A DNA stretch of 64,000 bases from Acholoe squamosa (GCA_949317995.1 OX439043.1:1790501-1854500); one strand, 5' to 3'. Positions 47,349 to 58,245 are shown, counted from the first letter of the stretch. The notes: a model not told the origin generated them from the sequence alone. Numbers and translations are program-made.

Positions 47349-49991
47349 CTAGGCTGTTTCCACAGTCACCGAGGAGGGTTGGTGGTTTAGAAAATTAGCA
47401 ATAGTCTGCATGTTTGACCTTGTGGTCTCCTCCTGATGTTCATCAATAATTATATCTGTTGTATTTTCCAGTGCTGTCATGGTCACCGGGCTGGTGCCAC
47501 AATCATTCTGGAGAAGCATGGAGTAGTACAGTCCTTTGTTTTTAAGGGCTGGTATGGTGCTGAACCTAGTGCGCCAAGGTAGGTGTATCACCTGAGGGAG
47601 GTGATAAGCAAATTCTCCTCTCTGTGTTGTTATAACTGCTGGTCCATTCCAGGTAAATAAAGCCTTAGGTAGTGGGAAGGTTTTAACCACTACATCCTTA
47701 TAGGTCAGGGCAGCTGCTGATTTAATCTCATCAAATTCATGTGGTATTGGCCTCAAGGGTAGCGCGAAATTTGAGTCTCCACAATATATTTTAAAATATA
47801 TTGTGGGATTTGTGCGCTTGGCCGCATTTTTCTTGCCACAGTGTGTCTGTGCAAATTTCTTAAGGTACTTCATTATTCTGTAGGCTGAGTAGATGGTCAG
47901 GGTGAATAATATAGCAATTATCAGGGTGTGGGTTTCCTGAATTGTGAGGAACGGGGTGTGGGTTTCCTCTGTAGGGGTAGATTTGGTAGGATTCTTATCT
48001 GGGAGCAATTTGTGTAGGGGCAGCTCGGTTACTAGTCTGAATGCTTTGGCTGTAGGCAGGTAGGCTACAGTCCCTCCTAGTCTGTACAGTTTGAGTAGTA
48101 TGTATACTATAAAAATGTGAGCTGATATCCCTAGGATGAGTCCTAAGCTTTGGAAGATTGGATGCTCTGTAACTCGACATAGGTATGATTCTACGTAGCG
48201 CGTTTCCATTGCCTTATCAAGGTTGGAGGCATCTTTTAATAATGTTTTGGCGAAGGGCTCTAAATTTAGTTGAGTAATATCATTCATGATTGGATTTTCC
48301 TGTAGTTTTTCTAAGGTTCTAGAAAGGTTTACTACTGGGAAATTTGGAAGATTCTCTCTTTCATCTGGTTTGGTTTCAGTAATTTGGTTAAGTGCTGCCA
48401 TGAATGGTAAATTAATTGTCTTGAGAATGTAGTGAAATGATAAGGTTGAGTTACAGGGCAACCTTGTGTTTGGAAGAGAAAATTCTCCTACACTGATTGT
48501 GCACCCACAGGGTACACCTATGATTGAGTAGGACTGGGCTTTTCGAGTTTCAGACGTTTTACCATGGCAGTTGATAAAGTAATGGGGTTCATTAATAGTG
48601 ACCAGATACTCATCTTCAGAAATGGAAATAGCGTGGGTGGTAGGTGTTTGCAGTGGTGAAACTGTAAACTTGCAATGTTCCTTAATCTGTTGAGCCTGGT
48701 TAGTAAAAATGGCTACAGGGCATGTAGGCCTGTGTTTATAAATTCTACCATTTACATCTCTGCATACCTTTACTGTAGTACCTTCACATGCCTGCATATC
48801 TGCTGAGTCCAATTCGATGAATAATGATTCGTCGTAAGATACTGCTAGAAACTCAGTTGTGGTTTGCAATTTGGTGACTCCTCTGGTGGGGGTCTCCTGT
48901 GTGTCTATAGGCATGGGTGAGGTAATCATTTGGTACAGTTTGAAGGTAGAGGTGGTAGATTGAATTATAATGTCCAGATGAATATATATATGGTGAGCTG
49001 AGTAAGTGTATGAAGTCAGCTTCTGTGAATAATAGAAATCTAAGTCATTAATTGCGACTTGTGCTCCAGGGTGTGTAATCCTAAGTTTGTTATTAATGTC
49101 AATTAAGTATCTAGCAAGGTCTGAGGGTGGTACTATATCAGGGGTTAGGATTCCTGATGATAGCATCCTCAGGGCTGCATTTGTCCTTTGCAGTGATTGA
49201 ACTGTATTCATTCTTGCTGCTATGATAATTAATGCATCATTTAATACTTGCATTTTTTCCCTTTGAGTTTTCTCGTGCCTTGAATATGAGTCAAGTGACC
49301 TGGACATGTTAGAGGCCCACAGGTTGACGGTGTCACCTATGGTGTTGATTGTGCTGTCCAGTACCTTCTTATCTTGGATGTATGCTTTAACAAACTTATC
49401 TTGTCTGTCTGTGATCTTTTCAATGAGACTAGCTGCTTCCTGATCTTGTTTAGCAAATTTTCTTAGTATTTCATCTATGTTCTTGAGCTGTCCCATTACT
49501 TGGTTCACATCTTCCACTGTGGCTAGACCTAGCACACCGCGAAACAGGGGTGCTAGAAAACCCAGTATGGCCTCTCTTTTGGCCTTGTCCAATGTGTTTA
49601 TGGGGTTGGATAGGAACAATTTGATGGAGGCTAATGTTTCATTTATCTCCTTGTCTGCAATTTCCAGCAAGGTGTCAAGCTCTTTGGCTTGTTGGATAAT
49701 TTGACCAGAGGTATGATCTTGTAGAGTAGGAGTGGTCAATTGGAGTATTCTATCCCTTATGGATCCTTGGGTAACGGGTGCCCGAGGTATCTTGTAGGGG
49801 ATAGCTAACAACAGTGTTGTGGTTGTATGTCCATTGACCAATGGTTGAGGGCTAGGTTTGAATACTACTCCTATGTTTTGTCTCACCACAGGTGTATAAC
49901 CTGCAGTAAGTGGTTCTATAGTATATAATAACAGCATAGTTAGCAGTATGGGTGAAACTCTCAGTCTCCCCATAGTGCTTGTGTAAAGCAA
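47349..49991 (-). CDS. env: Envelope-like fusion glycoprotein (Env)
   Basis: Intact 880-codon frame. Residues 1-30 are a signal peptide (hydrophobic run to about residue 22). A furin-type KAKR at 136-139 is followed by a Gly/Leu/Phe-rich hydrophobic stretch (141-158), the expected form of a class I fusion peptide. A long helical, coiled-coil-like region runs from ~160 to 270. A Cys-rich region spans 400-515 and there are N-glycosylation motifs (N-E-T near 117, N-M-S near 228, N-S-T near 514). The main membrane anchor is near 614-637 and a second hydrophobic segment near 688-704, followed by an unusually long tail of ~175 residues. The pattern of furin site and fusion peptide near the N-terminus matches baculovirus F / errantivirus Env proteins, in which a small subunit precedes the fusion subunit. 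Family assignment is inference from layout. Met7 is an alternative start. Presumably expressed from a spliced subgenomic RNA. Confidence 0.85.
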   Translation of the reverse strand: MLYTSTMGRLRVSPILLTMLLLYTIEPLTAGYTPVVRQNIGVVFKPSPQPLVNGHTTTTLLLAIPYKIPRAPVTQGSIRDRILQLTTPTLQDHTSGQIIQQAKELDTLLEIADKEINETLASIKLFLSNPINTLDKAKREAILGFLAPLFRGVLGLATVEDVNQVMGQLKNIDEILRKFAKQDQEAASLIEKITDRQDKFVKAYIQDKKVLDSTINTIGDTVNLWASNMSRSLDSYSRHEKTQREKMQVLNDALIIIAARMNTVQSLQRTNAALRMLSSGILTPDIVPPSDLARYLIDINNKLRITHPGAQVAINDLDFYYSQKLTSYTYSAHHIYIHLDIIIQSTTSTFKLYQMITSPMPIDTQETPTRGVTKLQTTTEFLAVSYDESLFIELDSADMQACEGTTVKVCRDVNGRIYKHRPTCPVAIFTNQAQQIKEHCKFTVSPLQTPTTHAISISEDEYLVTINEPHYFINCHGKTSETRKAQSYSIIGVPCGCTISVGEFSLPNTRLPCNSTLSFHYILKTINLPFMAALNQITETKPDERENLPNFPVVNLSRTLEKLQENPIMNDITQLNLEPFAKTLLKDASNLDKAMETRYVESYLCRVTEHPIFQSLGLILGISAHIFIVYILLKLYRLGGTVAYLPTAKAFRLVTELPLHKLLPDKNPTKSTPTEETHTPFLTIQETHTLIIAILFTLTIYSAYRIMKYLKKFAQTHCGKKNAAKRTNPTIYFKIYCGDSNFALPLRPIPHEFDEIKSAAALTYKDVVVKTFPLPKALFTWNGPAVITTQRGEFAYHLPQVIHLPWRTRFSTIPALKNKGLYYSMLLQNDCGTSPVTMTALENTTDIIIDEHQEETTRSNMQTIANFLNHQPSSVTVETA

Positions 49992-50801
49992 GTTTGCTGT
50001 TTAAAGTCTTGTCAAATTTGTAGTGATTTGGTGCTGGTAAAGTCTAAGTGTATGGTGCAACACTTTAAATGAAGTGGTTCAAACTGTACCTTTGCAAGAT
50101 TGAGCTGTCTTGGCAATATGTCCGGTGAGTCTATAGAGATTGACCAGTAAATGGTAAGGTCAGGTTGAAGGTGAAGTAGGTGTGTTCTTTATCCTAGTGC
50201 AGTCTCTCCTAATGGAGAAGTGGGCTGGCAATTTCCCAAGTGGGGTCCTGTAGACTTGTGTTCCAGACTGCAGCTGGATGAAGACTGATGGTGGGCTATG
50301 GTCCACGGTGCTTCTTATGTAGCCTACCTTACCCACATCCATTGTGGGCCTGGTATTGTGTCTCTGGAGTCAAGGCCTTTGATCTCCAGTGTCTGCACCT
50401 GTGGGGCTCTATTGTGTAATCTGTGTACTGGTAATTAGCTCCTCCTGTCATCCAGGACAGCCATTCATGACCGTCTAGACAGTTGTCTGAGTGTAGCTTA
50501 TAAGGTCAATTGATCTCTATAGACTGCTGTGTTGGCATAGTGCGCTCTTTCATGTGGGGATTAGGCTTTAGACACTCCATTGTGTTACCCTTACTCTTCT
50601 TAGACTTCATGTCTGCTTTACTTGGAGGGTCCCAGTCTTTGACCATTCAGAGGCAATAACCTACTGATATATTTACAAATTTGATTGGCTTTATATACAT
50701 ATAAGTAATTCATTATCAGTCACACATGTCTTATGTGTGGATGAAGAGAATTTGTAATATATTTTGAAAATCTTATGTTCTTTTGGTATCTCAATCTGTT
50801 T
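49992..50801 (-). other. Gap between pol and env, with a small frame
   Basis: About 810 bp. It contains a 60-codon minus-strand frame at 50160-50342 starting with an ATG (MDVGKVGYIRSTVDHSPPSV) that could be a small accessory protein or a chance frame. The splice acceptor for an env mRNA would be expected here, but I cannot pick one reliably. Confidence 0.4.
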
Positions 50802-53800
50802 CTAATTTCTTGAAACTGCACCACACCTAGATGTTTTTCTTAGTATGTGCTGTGCAGGCCTAGGCTTGATAGGGCCTATGCCTGTGGTTTCTCTTGTAAG
50901 GGTGATATCATTTTTGTTCCTTACAATTTTGTTGTAGTATTTGGCCTCATGTGGAATAAGCCTGTGTGCAAATTCATTGTTTCTGACAGCCACAACCTTT
51001 TTCAGTCTGTCTATGTGCACTGGTCTGGCCACCAATAGATTGATGTCCAAGTTTTTGAGTTTGGCACTTGTCAAACTAGGTCTATCTACTACAACATATG
51101 GTCCCATAAAAAGGGGTTGGAGTTTCTTACACTCTGTGTTGGTCAGGATTCTTGGTATGTTTAGGTACACCATATCGGTGACCTTGATTTCCTGTGGTGT
51201 AAGTTTCTTATCATATCTATCCTTTCTTTCCTTTTGTAGCTTGGCGACCCTTTCTATAGCTTTCCTCCTAGAGGTATCTTGATTTGTTATCATGTTAGCT
51301 ACATGGTCTGCTACGGTGGATATGTCTTCCTGTATTCCCAGCCCTAAGTCCATTGGGGTGGCTGGGTTTCTTCCATGGAGTAGGAAGAAAGGGGTGAATC
51401 CTGTGGTTTAGGATTCAGTGTTGTTTAATGCAAAGGTTATGGGTTCAATAAATGAATCCTAATTGTTTTGGTGCTTTGAGCAGAATGCTCTGAGCGCTGT
51501 GCCGATGCTAGCATTGAATCTCTCTACAAGCCCATTTGATTGTGGCCTGTATGGTGAGGAGAATTTATGTTTGATCTTGAGGTGTTTGGTCAACTTTGTG
51601 AACTTTGCACCTGTATAACATGTTCCATTGTCTGTTTGAAGAGTGGCTGGTGTTCCATGATGACAAATTATATTCTTGTAGAACTCTGCTGCTGTTGTTT
51701 CAGCTTTTAAGTCAGTAGTAGCCCAAGCTGTTGCATATCTGGTAGCATAATCTATGCAGACCTGTATATGTTTGTTTCCCCTGGCAGTTGTGGGAAGTGG
51801 TCCCACCGCATCGAGGTTTAGGAACTTCATTGGTGAAGCCATGTACTCTCTCACTGTCATTGGTGTTTTGTGTGAGTGTACTTGCCTTTTTGCTGTGAGG
51901 CAAGTGTGGCAGGTGGAAACATATTTTGTTGTGTCTGCTAGCATAGACTTCCAATATACCCTAGGTCGGAGTGCTGACAGCATCCTACTTGAACCAAGAT
52001 GGCCGCCAGTAGGTGAGTCATGGAAATACTGTAGTGTACTTGTTACCCATTGCTGTGGTATAACAATTTGAAGTGGTACAGTATTGGTTTTTCTCCAATT
52101 TATGGGGCATGTATGGACTAATGTACCATTTACCAAGGTGTATGTCTGGCCTTGGTTGATGATTCTGTTTCCTTGTGCTTTTGGTGCAGGCAAGGTCCCA
52201 TCCTCAAGATATTGTATGAGGGGCAATAGGTCCTTTTCCTTCCTTTGTTCCACGCCAAGGTTTGTACCTGAGATGGATGTGTCGGGAATCTGATCCAGTA
52301 ATTGATTTATACCTAGCACATGTTGTTTTATTCTGTCTCTTTCTTTTTCTTTTTCATCGACTATTGGCCTATCTTGTGCCTTTTGTTGGGGTGTGTCACT
52401 CTTGTTTTGGTGTGTAGGCTCCTTTGGAGGGCCTATTCTCGCCTTGATGGGAGTGGCAATCTTTTTCTTTAAAGGCACCATTTGCTTTTTGTCATTCTTC
52501 TTTGTCTCAGAGTTCTTTGATTTAGTAGATGCAGTGTCTTTTGTGACATTTTTCCTGGCAGGTGGGGTTTTGGTAGGCTTGTTTCCTGTGATCTTTTTCT
52601 CATTTAGAATAGTTTGTGATTGTGTGGGGGGTTTTGGTGTGCCCTCCTGAATCATTTCTCTAGTCTTTGAGCGTGTGGTCATAGGACACAAATGGTTTGA
52701 TGTTTCCTCTCCCTGCATTGGTTCAAAGAATCTGACTAATTTGGAAGTTGCTTGAGTAATAGCATATATTGTGTCTTCTGAATCTTCATCATCTGAGTCA
52801 GGTGGGGTGAAGGGTGGCTCCTTAGGAGTTGCCTTCAGCATCTGATTGAGTGATGAGAATTCAATAGGCTCGAAGTCATTCTCTGGAAAGAGTTGTGAGT
52901 ATTCTCTCTCACAATGGCAAAACACATAGTGTGTAGATTGCTTCAAGATACCCCTAATGGGTGTCTCTGGCCTTTCAATGGTGTTGGGTGGATCATCCCT
53001 TTCGAATGGTACTTTCTTTGTTACTTTTGCAAACTTGGTTCTACTGGCTGCTCTAACTCTCCTTGGTGGGGGTGGAGGGTTAGTCATGGGTCCAGAGTCT
53101 GGGTATTCTCTTCTAGACATAGCATCCGGAGGTATGTTATCATCACCTTTCACATGTTGGATGGTGAATGAAAATTGCTGTATGTCTAGAGCCCATCTGG
53201 CCCATCTATGTGTGAGTCCTGTATTGGTTAATAGTGGGATTAGGGCTGCATGGTCTGTGTATAATTGGAAATGTCTAGTCTCTAGATAGTGTCTGAAGTG
53301 TAATACTCCATACACTACTCCCAGTAGTTCTCTCTCTGTGGTATTGTAGTTTCTCTCATGTTTGGAGAGGGTTCTACCTGCAAAGGCTACTGGTCTGAGC
53401 ACTCCTTCATTATCTCTCTGTGAGAGTACAGCTCCTAAACTCACATTGGAAGCATCAGTTGCCAAACTGAACTCTTTCTCATAGTTTGGATATCTGAGAA
53501 GAGCATTGGTACAGAGGGCATGCTTCAATGTTTTGAAAGCATTATCTGCCTCTTCTGTCCAGACAAATGCTTTGAGATGTGTCTGTAGATCATACAATGG
53601 TCTAGCAATTTGGGCATAACCTTTGATAAACTTTTTGAAGTATTGGCATAGGCCTGTGAAGGATCTGACATTTTTGACTGATTTTGGTGTTGGGAAGGTT
53701 TTGATTGATTCCACCTTTGTGGGAGATGGTTGCAGTCCCTTGGGTGTGACTCTCATTCCCAAGAAGTCTATTCTGTCTATGAAGTATTCACATTTTGATT

Positions 53801-54992
53801 TCTTCAGTTTGAGTTTACCAACTCTTAGGCTGTTGAACACATCTTCCAGGTCATGGAAGTGTTGTTCGATTGATGGTGATAATACCAATATGTCATCTAG
53901 GTATGGTAGGGCACATTTGTATTTGAGTTTGTTCAGAATTAATGTGACTAGATGGCAGAATCCCGCAGGTGCGGTCGCTAAACCCATCGGCATCCTTTCG
54001 TAGACATATTTTTTGTCATTTGCTATGAATGCGGTTTCATGCTGGTCTTCCTGTCTTATAGGAATCTGAAAAAATCCCTGTTGGGCATCTAGCTTACTGA
54101 ATACTCTTGGTCTGAGTGACCCTATCATGTCTAGAGTGTCATCGGCTCGGGGTGTAGATAAGGCTTGATTTATCGTGTTCTGGTTCAGATAACGAAAATC
54201 TGTGACGAGCCTATGGCCTCCCGATGATTTTTGTACTTAAAAGGATCTGGAAGCCCAGGGGCCCTCAGCACATTCTCTCAGAATGCCCTGTTGTGCTAGC
54301 CTTTCACACTCTTCCCCTATTGCGGCCTGTTTTTCTGGTGTTTGTCTATATGGTAGGAAATGACATGGTACTGCCTCAGGCTTTACATGTATTGAGTGGG
54401 TATACAGGTGTGTAGCACCAATGTCTCCATCTTTTCCTACAAATATATCATCATACTTGGTCAGTATTGATTCTAATCTATCATGCTGGTCTTCGGATGT
54501 GAGCACAGATTTTGGTGGAACATTCTCTTCCAATTCTGGCTCGAGGTCATGTGCCTCACTATGTATAGCAGCTATTTCAGGGAGTCTGATTGAGTTGGGT
54601 TCAGGGTCAGCATATGTGGACTCACAGTCTGAGTCTGTGTCACTGAATTGAGTTACATCCTCAGGCCGTATGGCTGAGATGGATTGATCAGTGTGTGTGG
54701 TAGTGTCTGACACCTGTTGAGGTTTTTCTAAATCAGATTCCTTGACTTCCTGAAATAGAGCTATGATGGCACCCTTTTTGATTTTATGTGGGCGCCTGCT
54801 GGTGTTGAGTAACACTAGGGGATGTTTGTTATTTTCCCTGGGGGTTACTGCTGCCCTTTGAACTAGATATGGGGCATTGTTATTTCTTTGGAGGTTATCT
54901 ACTACTCCAGTTTTGCCTTGCAGTGATTGAGTAGAAGTAATTTTACCCAATACTGCAAGTTCAGAGAATGGAGGGATGGTAAAATCCCTCAC
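50802..54992 (-). pseudogene. pol: Pol polyprotein (RT, RNase H, integrase), interrupted by three stops
   Basis: One continuous frame on the minus strand (~1397 codons), broken by TAA at 54237-54239, TAG at 51459-51461 and TAA at 51408-51410, with no frameshift. Order: an N-terminal linker and acidic region; reverse transcriptase, with the first stop falling early in it, just after PWAS, and the catalytic YLDD at about 53892-53903; RNase H (TDAS, TERELL, YTDH motifs); then an unusual ~250-residue Pro/Lys/Thr-rich insert; an HHCC zinc finger (H-x7-H...CHTC, about 52015-51890); the integrase core with D,D,E residues (LDAVGPL, TDNG, LVERFN); the last two stops directly after the core; then a GPY-type C-terminal domain (MGPYVV). 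All catalytic motifs survive, so decay is recent. This copy would need trans help. Confidence 0.9.
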
Positions 54993-55531
54993 TGCCCTAA
55001 GGGTTTGAGAATTTGTTCAGGATCAACATTAAATTCAATTTGAGATTTTGTAGTGCTTAAGAAATCTGTGCCGAGTACCACGGGCTGTGTGAGGTTGGGT
55101 ATTACAGCGAATTGGTATTGGAATCTGACACCTTGGATTCTAAAGTTCAGCATAGCTGAATGTCTAACATGACACACCGATCCATCTGCCAAATGGATGT
55201 TGATTTTAGATTTCCTCAGTTGGATATGGAATCTCTTTTGGAGGTCCATGAGGAATGATTGTCTGACACAGGTGATAGTAGCACCTGTATCAACCAAACA
55301 TTGTACATCTGAAACATCATATAGATTTGCATTGATACAGCCATTTTGAAGAAGTACAATAGAAAGCTTGGTACTCTCACCTGTATCCTTTGATGATGAA
55401 CCTGGTGGGGTGATGTGTATCACTGATGGACGTCTCTGTCTGTTAGATGGTAGATTGGCACTAGCAATTGTCTCTGGTTGGATCCTTGTTGATCCTGATT
55501 GATTGTTTGTTTTTGGGGTGTCACAGTGCAC
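54989..55531 (-). CDS. pro: Aspartic protease (pro)
   Basis: 180-codon frame with catalytic DTGA at residues 81-84, preceded by the hydrophobic QCLV as in retroviral-type proteases, and VVLGTDFL near 151-158, equivalent to the ILGxD motif. Acts as a homodimer to cut the polyprotein. The frame is also open upstream of the GTG at 55531 to beyond the gag stop. It lies in the -1 frame relative to gag, and pol lies -1 to it with a GTGA overlap, so protease and pol are probably made by two -1 frameshifts. I do not see a canonical slippery heptamer at the gag end; the local sequence is GGAAAACTAG. Confidence 0.88.
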   Translation of the reverse strand: MHCDTPKTNNQSGSTRIQPETIASANLPSNRQRRPSVIHITPPGSSSKDTGESTKLSIVLLQNGCINANLYDVSDVQCLVDTGATITCVRQSFLMDLQKRFHIQLRKSKINIHLADGSVCHVRHSAMLNFRIQGVRFQYQFAVIPNLTQPVVLGTDFLSTTKSQIEFNVDPEQILKPLGQ

Positions 55532-55554
55532 TGGCCCATCGGCACTGTGACATC

Positions 55555-57288
55555 CTAGTTTTCCTGGTTCTGTGGGGCGGTTGAGATGCTAGCCACCAGG
55601 AGTTTGGAGATTTGATCCATTACGTGAGGTGGTATTTGGGGGTTACTGTGTTGGTTCCCCTGGTAACCTCTTGTGTCAGGCTTGTAATCCTCCTGACGTG
55701 GGTTGGAACCCTGGTTATAATGACCAGAGTTGTTGGATTCCTGGTTGTTGTAGGATCCAGAGTTGTTGTAGGATCCACTGTTGTAGTTCCTGTGTGGACT
55801 ATGGCTTCTACTGTTGGATCCTTGATTATAGGATCCAGAGTTGTTCGAACCCTGGCTGTTGTTGTTGTAGGATCCAGAGTTGTAGTTCCTATGTGGACTA
55901 TGGCTCCTACTGTTGGATCCCTGGTTATTATAGGATCTGCCATTACTTGGGGTTCTGTCTCTCCTATCACTGTATGAAGAGTTACCATTGTTGGAGTTGG
56001 AAGAGCTGTTGTCTTTCCTACTGTTGTGACCCCCCCGGTTGTTGTTGTTGCCCCCTCTACCTCTACCTCTATTGGATTGGTAGTTGGGGTCATAGTTATT
56101 TCCTCTATATCTACCGGTAGGGTCTTTTGATGTAACCTTAGCCTCCTGTTGCCTTACATGGGCACTAGACATTAGGTTAACATCTTCATCTGCACTAGTG
56201 CTGATTTCCTGGACCTTTTTCTTAGTAGGCTGTGGGTTAGACTCTGCCTCCCGTATCTTCCTAGATCTTTCTTGGGTCTCAACCTCTAAGGCTAGGTCTA
56301 GGGCTTGGTCAAAGGAGTCTATTTTCTTGTTCTCAAGAGCTACAGAGATCCAGGGCCTCATGCCTTGGGTAAATGCCTTGCTTAGGATTTCATCGCTTTG
56401 GCGTTGGGCATTACACACTTTCCTGAGATGGCATGCATAGTCTAGGACAGGTTCATCTACCTTTTGTGCACGGAGTGCTGTCCTTGAGATGATATTGTCT
56501 CGTATAGCAAAATACTCTTTTAATTTATTCACTACATTGGTCCATGTCAACATATCAGGTGTGGCACTCTCCCTGAAGAATTCAAACCAAGCTAGTGCTT
56601 GTCCTTCAAGGTACTTGGGTAAATATGTTACCATGGTGTCACTGTCTGTTACTTTGTACTTATCCTTCAGATATTCTGGGAATTTGTGATCAATAAATAA
56701 TGCTGTTGACATGAGTGGTGATGGGTGTGAAAAGGTTTTGGGTTTTGTTACCTCATGTAGCCTGATCTTTCTGTCGTCCTGTTGTTTTCTGTCTATGAGT
56801 TTGGTCATGTTGGACACCATGGAGATTATGATGTCATCCTTGGATCCAGAGGCAGATGGTGTGACAACAGGTGTGATGGCTGGTGTGGGAGGCTGTGGGG
56901 TCTGGGATGATACCATCTTCATGAGATCTGCTATCTGTTGTTGTTGTCTCTCTAGGGACTTCCGCTGATCTTCCATGGCCTTCTGTTGGGCATCTATTGC
57001 TGCATTCCTCTCTGCCAGTTGTTGGTTGAGGATCCTCTCCCTTTGCTCCTGCTGGGACTTGTTGGTCTCTAGGGCAGTAACTGCATCTTGGATGGCCTTC
57101 TCATAGGCCCTTATCTTCTCAGCTGTCTGAATAGGTTGGGGGCCTTCATCGGTGTCCATGATGGAGGGTGTGGGAGAAGTGTCTCTGGAGGAGTGGCTGT
57201 CAAAGGCTGGAGCTGGGGTGGAGGATCTAGATGAGGGTGTGGATCCACCCCCTGAGGTAGATCCTTCTTCCCCTGAGGTAGATAGCAT
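55555..57288 (-). CDS. gag: Gag structural protein
   Basis: Intact 577-codon frame. Ser/Thr/Pro-rich start (1-50), coiled coil about 56-125 (QQEQRERILNQQLAERNAAI type heptads), a gypsy-type gag capsid core about 195-340 (LPKYLEGQALAWFEFF is the hallmark stretch), then an Arg/Gly/Asn/Ser-rich tail (390-545) with GRGRGG and repeated SYNN/NQGSN/RSHSPHRNYN units. There is no CCHC zinc knuckle. The only cysteines are near 286 and 292, inside the core, so RNA binding probably depends on the RG-rich tail. The frame is open without an ATG for about 250 bases upstream, up to the minisatellite. I chose the first ATG. Confidence 0.92.
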   Translation of the reverse strand: MLSTSGEEGSTSGGGSTPSSRSSTPAPAFDSHSSRDTSPTPSIMDTDEGPQPIQTAEKIRAYEKAIQDAVTALETNKSQQEQRERILNQQLAERNAAIDAQQKAMEDQRKSLERQQQQIADLMKMVSSQTPQPPTPAITPVVTPSASGSKDDIIISMVSNMTKLIDRKQQDDRKIRLHEVTKPKTFSHPSPLMSTALFIDHKFPEYLKDKYKVTDSDTMVTYLPKYLEGQALAWFEFFRESATPDMLTWTNVVNKLKEYFAIRDNIISRTALRAQKVDEPVLDYACHLRKVCNAQRQSDEILSKAFTQGMRPWISVALENKKIDSFDQALDLALEVETQERSRKIREAESNPQPTKKKVQEISTSADEDVNLMSSAHVRQQEAKVTSKDPTGRYRGNNYDPNYQSNRGRGRGGNNNNRGGHNSRKDNSSSNSNNGNSSYSDRRDRTPSNGRSYNNQGSNSRSHSPHRNYNSGSYNNNSQGSNNSGSYNQGSNSRSHSPHRNYNSGSYNNSGSYNNQESNNSGHYNQGSNPRQEDYKPDTRGYQGNQHSNPQIPPHVMDQISKLLVASISTAPQNQEN

Positions 57289-57529
57289 GAGTTGAGCGTC
57301 CTGTAGAGATCCCTGGGAAATGTTGGATCCCTGAGAACTGGTTGTTCCCTGAGTAGACAGGGTGGGTGGTGTGGGGTCTACTGAGTGTGGGTCTGTTGTA
57401 CTGGAGGCTGTGCCCTTTGTGGGTCTCCTAGATCTAGGTGGGAGGGAGACCTCTTCAACAGGCCCCTGACTACGTAAGGTCTTTGTGTGTTGTTCTGCCA
57501 GCTTGACTGATAAGACCTTGATGTGTGGG

Positions 57530-58245
57530 GTAGACCTTACTGACGTGTGGGAGACCTCACTGACGTGTGGGAGACCTCACTGACGTGTGGGAGACCTCAC
57601 TGACGTGTGGGAGACCTCACTGACGTGTGGGAGACCTCACTGACATTTGGGAGACCTCACTGACGTGTGGGAGACCTCACTGACGTGTGGGAGACCTCAC
57701 TGATGTGTGGGAGACCTCACTGACGTGTGGGAGACCTCACTGACGTGTGGGAGACCTCACTGACGTGTGGGAGACCTCACTGACATTTGGGAGACCTCAC
57801 TGACGTTTGGGAGACCTCACTGACGTGTGGGAGACCTCCCAAACGTGTGGGAGACCTCACTGACGTGTGGGAGATCTCACTGATCGTGTGGGAGATCTCA
57901 TTGATGTGTGGGAGATCTCACTGATATGTGGGAGATCTTACTGTTGTGTGAGAGATCTCATTGATGTGTGGGAGATCTCATTGATGTGTTGGAGATCTTA
58001 CTGTTGTGTGAGAGATCTCATTGATGTGTGTGAGATCTCATTGATGTGTGGGAGATCTCATTGATGTGTGGGGGATCTCACTGATGTGTGGGAGATCTTA
58101 TTGATGTGTGGGAGATCTCACTGATGTGTGGGAGATCTCATTGATGTGTGGGAGATCTCACTGATATGTGGGAGATCTCACTGGTATGTGGGAGATCTCA
58201 CTGGTATGTGGGAGATCTCACTGGTATGTGGGAGCTCTCACTGGT
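57530..58245 (-). repeat. 20-bp minisatellite in the element's 5' leader
   Basis: About 35 copies of GACGTGTGGGAGACCTCACT. Left units are nearly identical; right units drift to GATGTGTGGGAGATCTCATT. It lies between the 5' LTR and gag, where the packaging signal would be expected. Confidence 0.95.

Noticed and set aside
52084..54003. Plus-strand frames opposite pol
   Set aside because: Antisense shadows of the pol frame, which has clear RT, RNase H and integrase motifs.
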